Shown: piece after piece, positions 45,118 to 54,224 of the stretch | Position numbering within the stretch: the first letter of the stretch is position 1 | How the letters are laid out: every line of letters begins with the position of its first letter | Assembly (NCBI GenBank): GCA_031290985.1 | Contig: JARLJW010000046.1 | Location: 1-61,906 of the forward strand | Source of the DNA: Verrucomicrobiia bacterium | GTDB lineage: Bacteria; Verrucomicrobiota; Verrucomicrobiia; Limisphaerales; UBA11358 | DNA length: 61,906 bases | Reading direction: 5' to 3' | Notes under the pieces: model-generated | Told to the model about the DNA's origin: nothing | What the model saw: the letters and a program-made list of their open reading frames with translations, nothing else | The model's database searches: none | Translations under genes and position numbers: made by a program

Positions 45118-46521
45118 GTGAAAACCGTCATCCACTGGTTCCGGCGTGATTTGCGCATGAGCGACAACACCGCACTCAGCGAGGCCGGCCGGCGCGCGGA
45201 GACGGTCATACCCGTTTTCATTTTCGAAGACGCCTTCCGCACCGGGCCGGATGTCGGCGCGGCGCGGCTGGAATTTCTCCTGCAATCCGTCCACTCCCTC
45301 CGCAAAAATCTCGCCGAACTTGGCCACCCGCTCATCATCCGCTGCGGCAATTCGGAGAAGATTTTGCCCGGGCTGTGCCAGGAAGTTGGCGCGCAAGCCG
45401 TCTTTGCCAACAAACGCCACGAACCTTATGCCCAACGCCGGGACGAACGCATCACCTCGGCCCTGCTCAACGTCGGCGTGGGGTTTGAATTGTTCAAGGA
45501 CGCCGTCATCTGGGAGGAGCTGGAAATCCTCAACCAAAGCGGCAAGCCGTACACGGTCTTCACCCCTTATTCCAAGGCCTGGAAAACGCGCCCGATTCCA
45601 TCGCCCCGCTCCCGGATTAAAACTTTAAAATCAAAAATTAAAAGCCTCCCCTCCGACCCGTTGCCCGCAGATACCGCCGCCGTGGGCCATCCGCTCACGC
45701 AACAGATTCCGCCCGGCGGCGAACACACCGCCCTGGAGCGGTTGCGCAAGTTCATGGCGGGTCCGGTTTACAGCTACGGCGTGAACCGCAATTTTCCCGC
45801 CGTGGATGGCGGCTCCAATCTTTCGCCGCATCTGCGCGCGGGCACGATCGGCATCCGCACCATCCTCGCCGCGCTGAACCAGGCGAAAGCGCAGGCCACC
45901 CCCGCGCAGGCGGCCAGTTGCGAGGTCTTCCTGAACGAACTCATCTGGCGCGAATTTTACACGCAGGTGCTGTGCAACTTTCCGCACGTCACCCGGGGCG
46001 CCTTCCGTCCCGAATATGACCAGTTGAAATGGTCGGACAACGCGGAACATTTTGCCGCCTGGTGCGCGGGCCGCACCGGCTACCCCATCGTGGATGCCGC
46101 CATGCGCTGCCTCAACGCCACCGGCACCATGCACAACCGCCTGCGCATGATCGTGGCGATGTTTCTGACCAAGGATCTGATGATCAACTGGCAGCTCGGC
46201 GAACGTTATTTCATGAAACAACTGGTGGATGGCGACCTGGCCGCCAACAACGGCGGCTGGCAATGGAGCGCCGGCACCGGCACCGATGCCGCGCCGTATT
46301 TCCGAATTTTCAACCCCACGTCACAGGCGGAGAAATGCGATGAAACCGGTGAGTTTGTCCGCCGCTGGCTGCCCGAGCTGAAAGATTTCCCCGGCGGCCT
46401 CATCCATCAGCCGTGGGAAAACCCGCTCCTGCTGGCCCGGTCAAAATACCCGGACCGCATCGTCCGCCACGAAGAACAGCGCGACAAATGCCTGGCGATG
46501 TTCAAGGCCGTGAAAGGCTGA
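45118..46521 (+). CDS. phrB: Deoxyribodipyrimidine photolyase
   Basis: This 467-aa photolyase/cryptochrome family protein repairs cyclobutane pyrimidine dimers by light. The start is GTG (45118), giving MKTVIHWFRRDLRMSDNTAL. Further motifs: VFANKRHEPYAQRRDERI, GVNRNFPAVDGGSNLSPHLRAGTIGIRTI, ELIWREFYTQVL, GYPIVDAAMRCLNATGTMHNRLRMIVAMFL, ANNGGWQWSAGTGTDAAPYF, and PTSQAEKCDETGEFVRRWLPEL. These cover the antenna domain and the FAD-binding helical domain with the tryptophan electron path. It may be cotranscribed with the metalloprotease. Confidence 0.95.
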   Translation: MKTVIHWFRRDLRMSDNTALSEAGRRAETVIPVFIFEDAFRTGPDVGAARLEFLLQSVHSLRKNLAELGHPLIIRCGNSEKILPGLCQEVGAQAVFANKRHEPYAQRRDERITSALLNVGVGFELFKDAVIWEELEILNQSGKPYTVFTPYSKAWKTRPIPSPRSRIKTLKSKIKSLPSDPLPADTAAVGHPLTQQIPPGGEHTALERLRKFMAGPVYSYGVNRNFPAVDGGSNLSPHLRAGTIGIRTILAALNQAKAQATPAQAASCEVFLNELIWREFYTQVLCNFPHVTRGAFRPEYDQLKWSDNAEHFAAWCAGRTGYPIVDAAMRCLNATGTMHNRLRMIVAMFLTKDLMINWQLGERYFMKQLVDGDLAANNGGWQWSAGTGTDAAPYFRIFNPTSQAEKCDETGEFVRRWLPELKDFPGGLIHQPWENPLLLARSKYPDRIVRHEEQRDKCLAMFKAVKG

Positions 46522-46548
46522 GACCCGGCCCCGCGCGCCGGTAAAAAT

Positions 46549-47109
46549 TCATTTCGGCGATTTCAATTCATCCAGCGTGTGCTGCGCCTGTGATATCTGG
46601 CTCCGCAACTGGGATATCTGGTCGGAATCCAGCGGGATGCGCGCGCAGCCATCAAACTGCACAAAGGTCTGCACCGCGCTCTGCCGGTGGCTGCCCAGGC
46701 CAATGACCCGGAAGCCGTCCTTCGTCTGGTAACTCGCCTCAAAGCCCGGCAGGCCGGTCACGTCGTAGGTGGCCGACCGGATGTAATCCAGCGCCCGCAG
46801 CAGGGAGTCGATCTCCGCGTAATCAATCACCGCCCGCTGGTGCAGGCCGCCCTCGGCACAATCCAGCACCACCGCCTGCCATTTGCCGTTGACATCCGGG
46901 CTGAAGGACTCCTTCAGCCGCACCGTCAAGATGCTGTCCCCGACGCTCACCGTTCCACCCGTCCCGAAGCCTTTCACAATGACGAGGTTCGTCTGGGCCT
47001 CGAACGTTTCGATGTCCGTGTGGAACGCGTTGGTGGATTGCGCGTGCGCCGGCATTCCCAGCCACACCACGCCCAGTAAAACCGCCGCCAAAACCTTCAT
47101 CAATTTCAT
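46549..47109 (-). CDS. Hypothetical exported protein
   Basis: 186 aa with signal peptide MKVLAAVLLGVVWLGMPAHAQ. The mature part has TFEAQTNLVIVKGFGTGGTVSVGDSILTVRLKE and an ending YIRSATYDVTGLPGFEASY, GLGSHRQSAVQTFVQFDG, then a heptad-like tail ISQLRSQISQAQHTLDELKS. No recognisable domain. It lies convergent to the photolyase gene. Confidence 0.75.
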   Translation of the reverse strand: MKLMKVLAAVLLGVVWLGMPAHAQSTNAFHTDIETFEAQTNLVIVKGFGTGGTVSVGDSILTVRLKESFSPDVNGKWQAVVLDCAEGGLHQRAVIDYAEIDSLLRALDYIRSATYDVTGLPGFEASYQTKDGFRVIGLGSHRQSAVQTFVQFDGCARIPLDSDQISQLRSQISQAQHTLDELKSPK

Positions 47110-47170
47110 AGGTATCCTTCCAGTTACGGATTATAACACCATCAGCCGCCAACAGTTGCGCACCTTGCAG

Positions 47171-47599
47171 CTAGGGTGCGGGCCCGCCCTTTTCCACCCT
47201 CCGCCTGCTGTCATTCTCGATATCGCTCAAGTGCAGGTCGATGGCCACCACGGACAGGCGGATTTCCCAGAGCGAAAACAACAGCGAAGCGATCATCGAA
47301 ACCATGCTCGAAACAAAGAGCCACACCGCCGCGACGTCGCACTGGATGAAAATCAAAAAGGTGCAAAGGGTGCATAGCAGCAGGCTCAAGACACCCCAGA
47401 ATTGCATGTTCCGCACCAGCCGGATGCGCGTCCGCAGGCTGGCAATCTGTTTCAAATAGATTTTGTCCGGCGCCGACTGGTATTGGGAATGCAACTGCCG
47501 GATGACCGCCGCCAGCGCCAGAAAGCGGTTGGTGTACGCCAGCAGCAGCAGCGACACGGTGGGAAAAAACAACGCCGGGGTGGAGATATCGAGTTTCAT
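47171..47599 (-). CDS. DUF2721-family membrane protein
   Basis: 142 aa from ATG 47599, which has better spacing to an AGG than the ATG at 47605. The opening MKLDISTPALFFPTVSLLLLAYTNRFLALAAVIR is the DUF2721 signature. Three hydrophobic segments follow: FFPTVSLLLLAYTNRFLALA, FWGVLSLLLCTLCTFLIFI, and WLFVSSMVSMIASLLFSLW. Function unknown; family members are integral membrane proteins. Confidence 0.88.
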   Translation of the reverse strand: MKLDISTPALFFPTVSLLLLAYTNRFLALAAVIRQLHSQYQSAPDKIYLKQIASLRTRIRLVRNMQFWGVLSLLLCTLCTFLIFIQCDVAAVWLFVSSMVSMIASLLFSLWEIRLSVVAIDLHLSDIENDSRRRVEKGGPAP

Positions 47600-47807
47600 G
47601 GTCATGCCTGCCGCGCACCACAGAGCCACGCCGGGACCGGGATGTCAACCGCGAAGCCGGGGCCGCAGGCCGGATGACGCCTCAATCACACACCAATTGT
47701 CAATTTAAGACCAAAAAATGGCATTCCGGCTAAAACGGCAAAATAGGTTTAGCCATTGTGCAATATCCGTGTGCTAGCTTCGCCAATTTATGTCGTTAAC
47801 CAGTTCT

Positions 47808-49208
47808 ATGAAGCTAGTCAGAAGTTATCCCTTCATCCTTTCGACCGCGCTTGGCTTTGTCGTTCAAGCCTCTGCGGCTGACGATTCCCTGTCCAATCAT
47901 GCCGCCGAGTTCAAAAAGCCAGCCTGGCTGACCGATCTGTCTTTGGGGGTCAAGGAGGGCTACGATGACAACCTTCTCTTGGTGGCCGGCCTGAATCCCG
48001 GCCTGCAACCCAAAGGATCATGGATCACGACCGTTTCCCCGAAGGTCGGGTTTGATTTCGCACCGTTGTTCGGCCGGCAAACCACGCTCCAGACCTTCTC
48101 GTTCGCTTATGCGCCGGACTTTGCGATCTACCACGACGCTTCAGCGGAGAGCTACGATGCCCACCGGTTCGGCAACAGCATCAAGGGCAAGACGGGTGAT
48201 TTTTCCTTTGCGCTCGATAATGCGTTCCTGTTCAACGACGGCAGCAGCGTGGCCCCCACCTATGCGCTGAACCAGTCGGCCACGGCCCTGGATCAGGCGG
48301 ACAAGAACCGCAGTTGTTACTCCACCGGCGCCCCGCGCGAGCGGCGGAAACAGATGCAGGACCGGGCCACGGTGCTGCTCCAATATGACCTGGGGCAGTT
48401 TTTCATCCGCCCCGTGGCCACGCTTCTGTATTACGACCTGCTGACCGACTGGCACAAGGCCACGGTGGCCCCCTACAAAGGCTACCAAAACTATGCCGAC
48501 CGCTCGGATGTGAACGGCGGGGCAGACCTGGGTTACAAGCTCAACTCCAAGCTGGCCGTCACCGTGGGTTACCGCTATGGCCACCAGTACCAGCAGGCCT
48601 TTACCTCCGCCGTGGACTCAACCTACCAATCCTCCAGCGATTATCAGCGCGTGCTGCTGGGCCTGGAAGGCCGGCCGTGGAAATGGCTGAATGTGAAAAT
48701 CGCCGGCGGGCCGGATTTCCGCACCTACAACGACACCGCGCCGATGGATCACCTCAACCCCATCACTTACTATGGTGAAGCCCTGCTGACCGCCACCCTG
48801 ACACCCAACCAGACGCTGACGTTTACCTACAAGCAATGGCAGTGGGTTTCCAGCACGGGCAAAGTGCCTTATTTTGACAGCACCTATGCGCTGAACTATC
48901 ACTGGAACGCCACCAAACAACTGGGGTTTGACCTGGGCGGAAAGGTTTTGGAAGGCGATTACACGATTGCCTCCCCCGTCAAAACCAGCAATTCCTGCCT
49001 GCGGGATGACGCGCAATACACGATCTCAGCGGGGGTGAGCTACGCGTTCACCAAACATTTCAGCGTCAGTGCGGCGTACGCCTATGATCTTGGCCGCAAC
49101 CTGCTGGGCGACCTGCCCACCACCGGCAGTCCGTCGGCGGCGGCCACGGCGGACTATCGTGAATTCGACCACCAATCGGCAACCATCACCGCGCAATACA
49201 GGTTTTAA
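47808..49208 (+). CDS. Putative outer-membrane beta-barrel (BBP2 family), paralogue A
   Basis: 466 aa from ATG 47808 (another ATG at 47790). A signal peptide, RSYPFILSTALGFVVQASAAD, leads into PAWLTDLSLGVKEGYDDNLLLVAG, the start of the BBP2 (putative beta-barrel porin 2) family. Repeated aromatic-ended strands (GYRYGHQYQQAF, FTYKQWQWVSSTG) and the final YREFDHQSATITAQYRF with C-terminal Phe support an outer-membrane barrel. Its paralogue is at 51912. It is the first gene of the chemosensory island. Confidence 0.85.
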   Translation: MKLVRSYPFILSTALGFVVQASAADDSLSNHAAEFKKPAWLTDLSLGVKEGYDDNLLLVAGLNPGLQPKGSWITTVSPKVGFDFAPLFGRQTTLQTFSFAYAPDFAIYHDASAESYDAHRFGNSIKGKTGDFSFALDNAFLFNDGSSVAPTYALNQSATALDQADKNRSCYSTGAPRERRKQMQDRATVLLQYDLGQFFIRPVATLLYYDLLTDWHKATVAPYKGYQNYADRSDVNGGADLGYKLNSKLAVTVGYRYGHQYQQAFTSAVDSTYQSSSDYQRVLLGLEGRPWKWLNVKIAGGPDFRTYNDTAPMDHLNPITYYGEALLTATLTPNQTLTFTYKQWQWVSSTGKVPYFDSTYALNYHWNATKQLGFDLGGKVLEGDYTIASPVKTSNSCLRDDAQYTISAGVSYAFTKHFSVSAAYAYDLGRNLLGDLPTTGSPSAAATADYREFDHQSATITAQYRF

Positions 49209-49373
49209 CGGCGCTTGATGCGATAATCACTCCCGCAGCCTGTCATCTCTGGAGCTCTTCACCAACGGTAGGCCAACGTGAAGATCTGCAGCTCATTTCC
49301 GGGGCATCTCATTTCCGGTTGACTTCCTGTCTTTGGTGTGGGATTTCTCCCTTGAGAGGTTAAATTAACCATT

Positions 49374-49826
49374 ATGAAAATGCCAAACATCACCTTGGTT
49401 TGCGCGGCGATCATGCCATTACTGGCCGGCTGCGCCTCCCACTCGACCGCGCTTTCGCCCGCCGGCCCAAGCCCGGCCAGCCGCATCGCAGCTGCTGCCG
49501 AAAATTCAAAAGGTTATTTGCAGGTCTTTAGTGCGACCGAGAAATCGCTCCCGTCCGCCAGTGACGACCAGGTTTACTTCAACCTCCATTCCGGTTACGA
49601 GATCAACGATGCCACCGGTAAATGTGTCAAATTCGTGGCGAATCATGCATCCGACCTGGATGAGTGGCCGAATCAGGTGACGCTTCCCTCCGGCAATTAT
49701 AACCTGGTCGCCCAGTCCTCAGCGTACGGCCAGGTGACGGTGCCGATCGTGGTTGAAACCGGCAAAACCACCATCGTTCATCTCGATAACAATTGGTCGC
49801 CGCCAGCCACCGCTTTGGCCGATTAA
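49374..49826 (+). CDS. Putative lipoprotein
   Basis: 150 aa with a lipoprotein signal: MPNITLVCAAIMPLLAGCAS, where the Cys in LAGC would be acylated. The mature part has QVYFNLHSGYEINDATGKCV, then LPSGNYNLVAQSSAYGQVTVPIVVETGKTTIVHLD, a PEGA-like beta pattern. Function unknown. It is followed by a 395-bp gap. Confidence 0.8.
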   Translation: MKMPNITLVCAAIMPLLAGCASHSTALSPAGPSPASRIAAAAENSKGYLQVFSATEKSLPSASDDQVYFNLHSGYEINDATGKCVKFVANHASDLDEWPNQVTLPSGNYNLVAQSSAYGQVTVPIVVETGKTTIVHLDNNWSPPATALAD

Positions 49827-50221
49827 TTGGCATAGCTCCCCGACGACGGGTTGCCGGTTGAAGCGGTTCAAGCTTGAAATGACCGGCGTGAAACTTGCCG
49901 CCCAATCGGTTGAAGCAAAAAATGTAAGTGGTTGCGTGCGTGGCGGCCGGGTTGCGGGACACGCCCGCCTTGTCGGATTACGGCAAAAACGCCAGCCCTC
50001 CACCAAAAAGGGTGTCCAGATTTTATTTTTCCGCCTTCATATTCAGCCGCCAACCGATTCAGCCGATAACCCTGATAGATTCAGGATTTTAGGGACGGCC
50101 AGCAAACCGGAATAGTTATTTGGCAGCGTCCCAATTTACTATCTTTCGGAGACGCGCATTGCCGCCCTTTCGCTGAAGATTTGAATCATTTGCAAACCCG
50201 CGCACAAAAAATTTACGGCTT
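49827..50221. other. Gap before the response regulator gene
   Basis: No credible gene. It contains a sigma-28-like promoter at 50042-50069. Nothing else stands out. Confidence 0.55.
50042..50069 (+). promoter_or_regulatory. Sigma-28-like promoter 1
   Basis: GCCGATAA (50062-50069) is an exact match to the FliA/sigma-28 -10 consensus. TTCAG lies at 50042-50046, giving a spacing of 16 from TTCA or 15 from TCAG. It is 150 bp upstream of the response-regulator start. The -35 differs from the usual TAAA. Confidence 0.5.
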
Positions 50222-50983
50222 ATGGAAATAATTGCCACCACCGCACCGATGGCCACCCGCTCCCGGGGCAGAATTTTGTTCGCCGACGACGATGAACATA
50301 TCCGGGCGAGTTTGGGCAAATGTCTATTGCGATTCGGCTTTGAATCCGACCTCGCGGCCACGGGGGATGAGGCCATCGAATTGCTGCGGACGCGGACCTA
50401 TGACGTTCTGCTCTCGGACGTCAACATGCCGGGAAATTGCGCGCTGGAACTGATCGAAAACACTCCGGCCATTATTGAAGGCCTGCCCGTGATTTTGCTC
50501 ACCGGCAGCCCGACGGTGGAAACCGCCATGCGTTCGGTGGGGCTCCACATCCTGGCATATCTGGCCAAGCCGCCAGATTTGGATGAGCTTTGCCGGCTGC
50601 TCGATTCCGCCGTGGCCGGACGCCGGGAATTGGGCCTGCTAAAGGACAGCCGCCAGCGGCTCCAAAATTGGGAGCATGAAATCGAACGCATTCAACGGTT
50701 GCTTCAGCAGTCGGCCCCGGCCGACCGGCAGGCGACCATGCAGAGCTATGTGCGCCTGACCCTGCGAAACCTTGTGGTGGGCCTGATTGACCTGGAACAT
50801 TTATTGGTTGACGATGGCGGGCGGCTGGCAGTGGACCAGGCGGTCGAGAAACAGGAGTGGCAAAACGCCCTCCGCAAGACCGTGGGAGTGCTGCAAAAAA
50901 CCAGGGATCATTTCAAAAGCAAGGAACTCGGCGAACTGCGCAAGGAACTCGAAACCTTGCTGGCCGGATCAAAAGTGGTTTAG
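50222..50983 (+). CDS. Response regulator with helical output
   Basis: 253 aa. The receiver domain starts RGRILFADDDEHIRASLGK, has the acceptor Asp in DVLLSDVNMPG (about residue 66), Thr in ILLTGSPTV and Lys in YLAKPPD. The 120-residue C-terminal part (LLKDSRQRLQNWEHEIERIQ, then LVVGLIDLEHLLVDDGGR, KTRDHFKSKELGELRKELE) is helical with no known output domain, so it is not a DNA-binding regulator of a known class. It may be a chemotaxis-linked regulator (CheY-like with an adaptor). An ATG 27 bp in (MATRSRG) is a possible alternative start. Confidence 0.88.
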   Translation: MEIIATTAPMATRSRGRILFADDDEHIRASLGKCLLRFGFESDLAATGDEAIELLRTRTYDVLLSDVNMPGNCALELIENTPAIIEGLPVILLTGSPTVETAMRSVGLHILAYLAKPPDLDELCRLLDSAVAGRRELGLLKDSRQRLQNWEHEIERIQRLLQQSAPADRQATMQSYVRLTLRNLVVGLIDLEHLLVDDGGRLAVDQAVEKQEWQNALRKTVGVLQKTRDHFKSKELGELRKELETLLAGSKVV

Positions 50984-51180
50984 GTTCCACCCGAAACCCG
51001 GAGCACGATTTTCCGGGCCCGAAAACCTGATCAACGGCTGGCGCGGGCCTTTACCCTCACGTTCGAGACCGGCGGGAACTCGTTTCCGGATTTGGGCATC
51101 CGCCTTTCAGCTTGACCGTAACCACGCAGCCGGCCGGACCATGGCTGCGCATGGGCGGAGCGAAATCCAAAAGATTTTTC

Positions 51181-51207
51181 TCAAGCTCCTCTCCGTCCCG
51201 CCGATAA
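51181..51207 (+). promoter_or_regulatory. Sigma-28-like promoter 2 (cheW)
   Basis: Exact GCCGATAA at 51200-51207, with TCAA 15 bp before it (51181-51184, N15). The predicted start near 51214 lies just before a structured leader and 165 bp before cheW. Confidence 0.55.
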
Positions 51208-51221
51208 GCTTGTTAACTTGA

Positions 51222-51335
51222 CCCGTAATTGTTACGGGAGCTTTTGCGGACAGGACATCGGGCCTGTCAGATAAAGGCACAACTGAAACACGCTCTCCTG
51301 CGGAGAGATGGTTTCCGGTTGTGCCTTTTTCTTTT
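51222..51335 (+). ncRNA. Three-hairpin leader or small RNA with terminator upstream of cheW
   Basis: Three consecutive stems are visible: CCCGTAA/TTACGGG (51222-51238); GACAGG/CCTGTC (51249-51268); and a long stem, AAAGGCACAAC (51273-51283) with GTTGTGCCTTT (51318-51328), enclosing GAAAC/GTTTC and CTCTCC/GGAGAG, followed by TTCTTTT. The last is a strong intrinsic terminator. An RNA starting near 51214 would end at about 51335, 44 bp before cheW. It could be an attenuator, a riboswitch expression platform, or an independent small RNA. No known riboswitch core was recognised. Confidence 0.6.
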
Positions 51336-51378
51336 CCCCGAAAGCCCAGGCATTCAAGCCCGGAAAACGGATTTTAAC

Positions 51379-51912
51379 ATGAGCCAAGCGACAACGGAAG
51401 CCAAGCCAGCCAGGCAAACCCTGGCGGGAAAATACCTTACCTTCACGTTGCAAGGCGAGTCCTACGGCATCGAAGTGCTGAAGGTGCGTGAGATCATCCG
51501 CCACATTTCCATCACCTCCGTGCCGCAAATGCCCGCTCATATTTGCGGCGTCATCAACTTGCGCGGGAAGATCATTCCCGTGATGGACCTCCGGCGGCGG
51601 CTCGATTTTCCCAACATCGCCAACACCGACCAGACCTGCACGGTCGTGGTGCAGGTCAAATTGCCGGAGGGCAAGGTCACGCCGATGGGACTGGTCGTGG
51701 ACGGAGTGGAGGAAGTGATCAGTCTCCATGCCGCCGACATCGAGGAGACGCCCAATTTTGGCGGCCAGATCGCCGCCAATTACATCCTGGGCATGGCCAA
51801 GGTCAAAGGCTCCGTCAAAACCTTGCTGGACATAGACGGAGTCGTCGGTGCCGACACCGCGCAGAGCCTCAACCTTCCCAATTTAATCAACAACAAAAAC
51901 ACCCCAAGTTAA
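51379..51912 (+). CDS. cheW: Chemotaxis adaptor CheW
   Basis: 177 aa from ATG 51379. CheW couples receptors to the histidine kinase CheA. Motifs are GKYLTFTLQGESYGIEVLKVREIIRHISITSVP, HICGVINLRGKIIPVMDLRRRL (the conserved NLRG-x-I-x-P-V-x-D-L core), GLVVDGVEEVI and ILGMAKVKGSVKTLLDIDGVV. It overlaps the next gene at TAATG. No cheA is in the window. A deleted copy of this gene is at 57017. Confidence 0.96.
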   Translation: MSQATTEAKPARQTLAGKYLTFTLQGESYGIEVLKVREIIRHISITSVPQMPAHICGVINLRGKIIPVMDLRRRLDFPNIANTDQTCTVVVQVKLPEGKVTPMGLVVDGVEEVISLHAADIEETPNFGGQIAANYILGMAKVKGSVKTLLDIDGVVGADTAQSLNLPNLINNKNTPS

Positions 51913-53267
51913 TGAACAAAGCAAACATCAAACTGAATTCCGGTCTTGTCCTGCTGGCCCTGGCCAGCTTGCTCCCCCAAGTCTCCGCGGCCGATGCTCC
52001 GGCGGCCAAGCTTTCGACGGCGTGGCAAAAGCCGGTGTGGTTGACCGAACTTTCCCTGGGCGTCAAGGAAAGCTACGATGACAACCTCCTGCTGGTGTCG
52101 GGCGCGGGCATGAAGCCGATTGATTCTGCCGTCACGACCGTGTCCCCGAAGATCGGGTTCAATTTCGCCCCCTTGTTGGGCAAGCAAAAGGTGTTTCAGG
52201 TTCTCAGTGTCGGTTATGCGCCGGACTTGGTCACTTATCACAGCTACAACACGGAAAGCTACAATGCGCACCGCATCGCCAACACGATCAAGGGCGGCGT
52301 CGACGCGTTCACCTTCAACCTGGACAACAACTTCGCTTACATTGATGGCAGCCAGGTGGCGCCGATCTATTCGACGGCGACGCATGACGACCAGCGCAGC
52401 GCCTTTGCCACTGGCGGGCCGCGCGAACGGCTGATGCAGATTCAGGACCGGACCAAGATTGTTTTCCAGTATGACCTGGGCAAGTGGTTTGTGCGCCCCA
52501 CCGCCTCCTTGCTGTTGTACGACCTGATGACCGACCAGCGGACCACCGCCGGCTACCAGAATTACGCCAGCCGTTATGACGCCAACGGCGGACTGGATAT
52601 CGGCTACAAAGTCACGCCGAGCATGGCCTTCACCTTGGGCTATCGCTACGGGCACCAGTATCAGGAACAATTCTCAACGGTGATTGACAAGACGCACACC
52701 AGTTCGCCGAATGATTACCAACGCATTCTCGGCGGCTTCGAAGGCCAACCGTTCAAGTGGCTGACCTTGTCCGTCCTGGCCGGCCCGGACTTCCGCTCCT
52801 ACGATGCCAAATCCGCGACGCATACGACCCCGCTCACTGACCTGCGTCCCACGACCTATTATGCCGAAGCGGCCATGACCGCCACCTTTAGCCCCAAGGA
52901 CACCGTCAGCTTCAAGTATAAACAATGGCAATGGGTCGCCAGCACCGGGAAACTGCCGTTGTTTGACAGCAGCTACGACGTGAGCTACCACCATATCTTC
53001 AGCAAAAAACTCTCCGCTGATCTCGGCTGCCGGATTGGCAACTCGGACTACACTCAGGGGAACACCACCTCCGCCCTGCGCGACGACTGGATGTATACCG
53101 TCTCGACCGGCATAAATTATGCCTTTACCCCAAATATCAGCGCCAATCTGACCTATGCCCTCGACCTGGGGCGCAACAACCAGGATGTCCTCGCCGCCGG
53201 ACAACTGGAAAAGTATCGCGAATTCGATCATAACCTGGTCTCGCTCGGTGTGACCGCCAAATTCTAA
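51912..53267 (+). CDS. Putative outer-membrane beta-barrel (BBP2 family), paralogue B
   Basis: 451 aa. Signal peptide (IKLNSGLVLLALASLLPQVSAAD) then PVWLTELSLGVKESYDDNLLLVSG, closely matching paralogue A. Shared features: TVSPKIGFNFAPLLG, GYRYGHQYQEQF, FKYKQWQWVASTGKLPLFDSSY. The last residue is Phe (NLVSLGVTAKF), as for barrels inserted by BAM. Translationally coupled to cheW (TAATG), which is unusual for a porin. Confidence 0.86.
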   Translation: MNKANIKLNSGLVLLALASLLPQVSAADAPAAKLSTAWQKPVWLTELSLGVKESYDDNLLLVSGAGMKPIDSAVTTVSPKIGFNFAPLLGKQKVFQVLSVGYAPDLVTYHSYNTESYNAHRIANTIKGGVDAFTFNLDNNFAYIDGSQVAPIYSTATHDDQRSAFATGGPRERLMQIQDRTKIVFQYDLGKWFVRPTASLLLYDLMTDQRTTAGYQNYASRYDANGGLDIGYKVTPSMAFTLGYRYGHQYQEQFSTVIDKTHTSSPNDYQRILGGFEGQPFKWLTLSVLAGPDFRSYDAKSATHTTPLTDLRPTTYYAEAAMTATFSPKDTVSFKYKQWQWVASTGKLPLFDSSYDVSYHHIFSKKLSADLGCRIGNSDYTQGNTTSALRDDWMYTVSTGINYAFTPNISANLTYALDLGRNNQDVLAAGQLEKYREFDHNLVSLGVTAKF

Positions 53268-53412
53268 AGCCTGCTCCCAACAACCTGGCAGAAGTGATGT
53301 GGAAACGAAAACGATGGTTGCTTGAGTTCTTGGCGTCAAAGGCGATCCGCCGGAGACGTAAAAAATGACCAGGGCGATCAGATGACCGTCCCTAACGCAA
53401 TTTAAAACAAAA

Positions 53413-54171
53413 ATGAAAACAAATTATAATTCAGTTCTTCTCAAATGGACCAGCGCGCTCGTTTGTGCGCTGGCGCTGACGCAAGCCAACGCCCAAACGG
53501 TGCGGTTGCACGGCTCAGCCGCCCTGGCGAAAACCCTTGAACCCCAGAAGGCCGCCTTGGAATCGCAGTCGGGCGTCAAATTGGAAATTGTCAGCAATGG
53601 CGCCGGTCGTGGCTTGGCGGACCTCAGCGGCGGCCAGGCTGAAATCGCCTTGCTGGCGGGTCCACTCAAAGGCGTGGCGGCGGCGATGAACGCAGACAAG
53701 GCCGGCAGCGTGGACATTGCGGATATGAGGGAAATCCCGCTGATAAATGTCAAAATTGCTTTCATTACCCACCCGTCGGCCGGCGTGAAATCGCTCACCG
53801 ATGCGCAGTTGCGCGATGTTTTGACGGGCAAAGCCACCAACTGGAAGGAGGTCGGCGGCGCTGACCTGCCCATCAAGTTGGTGCTGGGCTTTGGCGCCGA
53901 CGGGTCGCGGGTGACGGTTCGGGAAACAGTGCTCCAAGGGGCGGACTATTCCAAGAGCATGATTGTGCGGAACACGAGCAAAGACATATCGATGGTAATA
54001 GCACAATTGCCAGGGTCATGCTCGCCATTGGCTGTGCAAAACGTCGAAGGCAACGTGACAACCGTGGCGCTGGAAAAGGAAATCTTCATGCCTCTGGAGC
54101 TGGTGGTCAAAGGCGAACCGGCCGGTGACATAAAAAAGGTGATCCAGGCGGTAACCGCGTCGGTCAAGTAA
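53413..54171 (+). CDS. PstS-like periplasmic substrate-binding protein 1
   Basis: 252 aa, signal peptide then QTVRLHGSAALAKTLEPQKAAL, a PBP-like-2 fold for phosphate-type anions. Markers: GAGRGLADLSGGQAEIALLAGPL, SLTDAQLRDVLTGKATNWKEVGGADLPIKLV, DGSRVTVRETVLQG, VKGEPAGDIKKVIQAV. The loop TGKATNWKEVGG is typical. No permease or ATPase (PstABC) is in the window. Similar to the next gene, about 50% identical by eye. Confidence 0.85.
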   Translation: MKTNYNSVLLKWTSALVCALALTQANAQTVRLHGSAALAKTLEPQKAALESQSGVKLEIVSNGAGRGLADLSGGQAEIALLAGPLKGVAAAMNADKAGSVDIADMREIPLINVKIAFITHPSAGVKSLTDAQLRDVLTGKATNWKEVGGADLPIKLVLGFGADGSRVTVRETVLQGADYSKSMIVRNTSKDISMVIAQLPGSCSPLAVQNVEGNVTTVALEKEIFMPLELVVKGEPAGDIKKVIQAVTASVK

Positions 54172-54224
54172 TCAGGCCATGACGGAAATCATCAACCTAA
54201 AAATTTTAATAAAATACTTAACAC

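Larger units (their letters stand above)
50984..51378. other. 395-bp gap between response regulator and cheW with structured leader
   Basis: No credible gene. Its 3' part contains the sigma-28-like promoter at 51181-51207 and the three-hairpin leader at 51222-51335, described separately. The 5' part (50984-51180) shows nothing clear. Confidence 0.6.

Noticed and set aside
49753..50115. 120-codon plus-strand frame after the lipoprotein gene
   Set aside because: It overlaps the lipoprotein gene in another frame and has no protein-like pattern.
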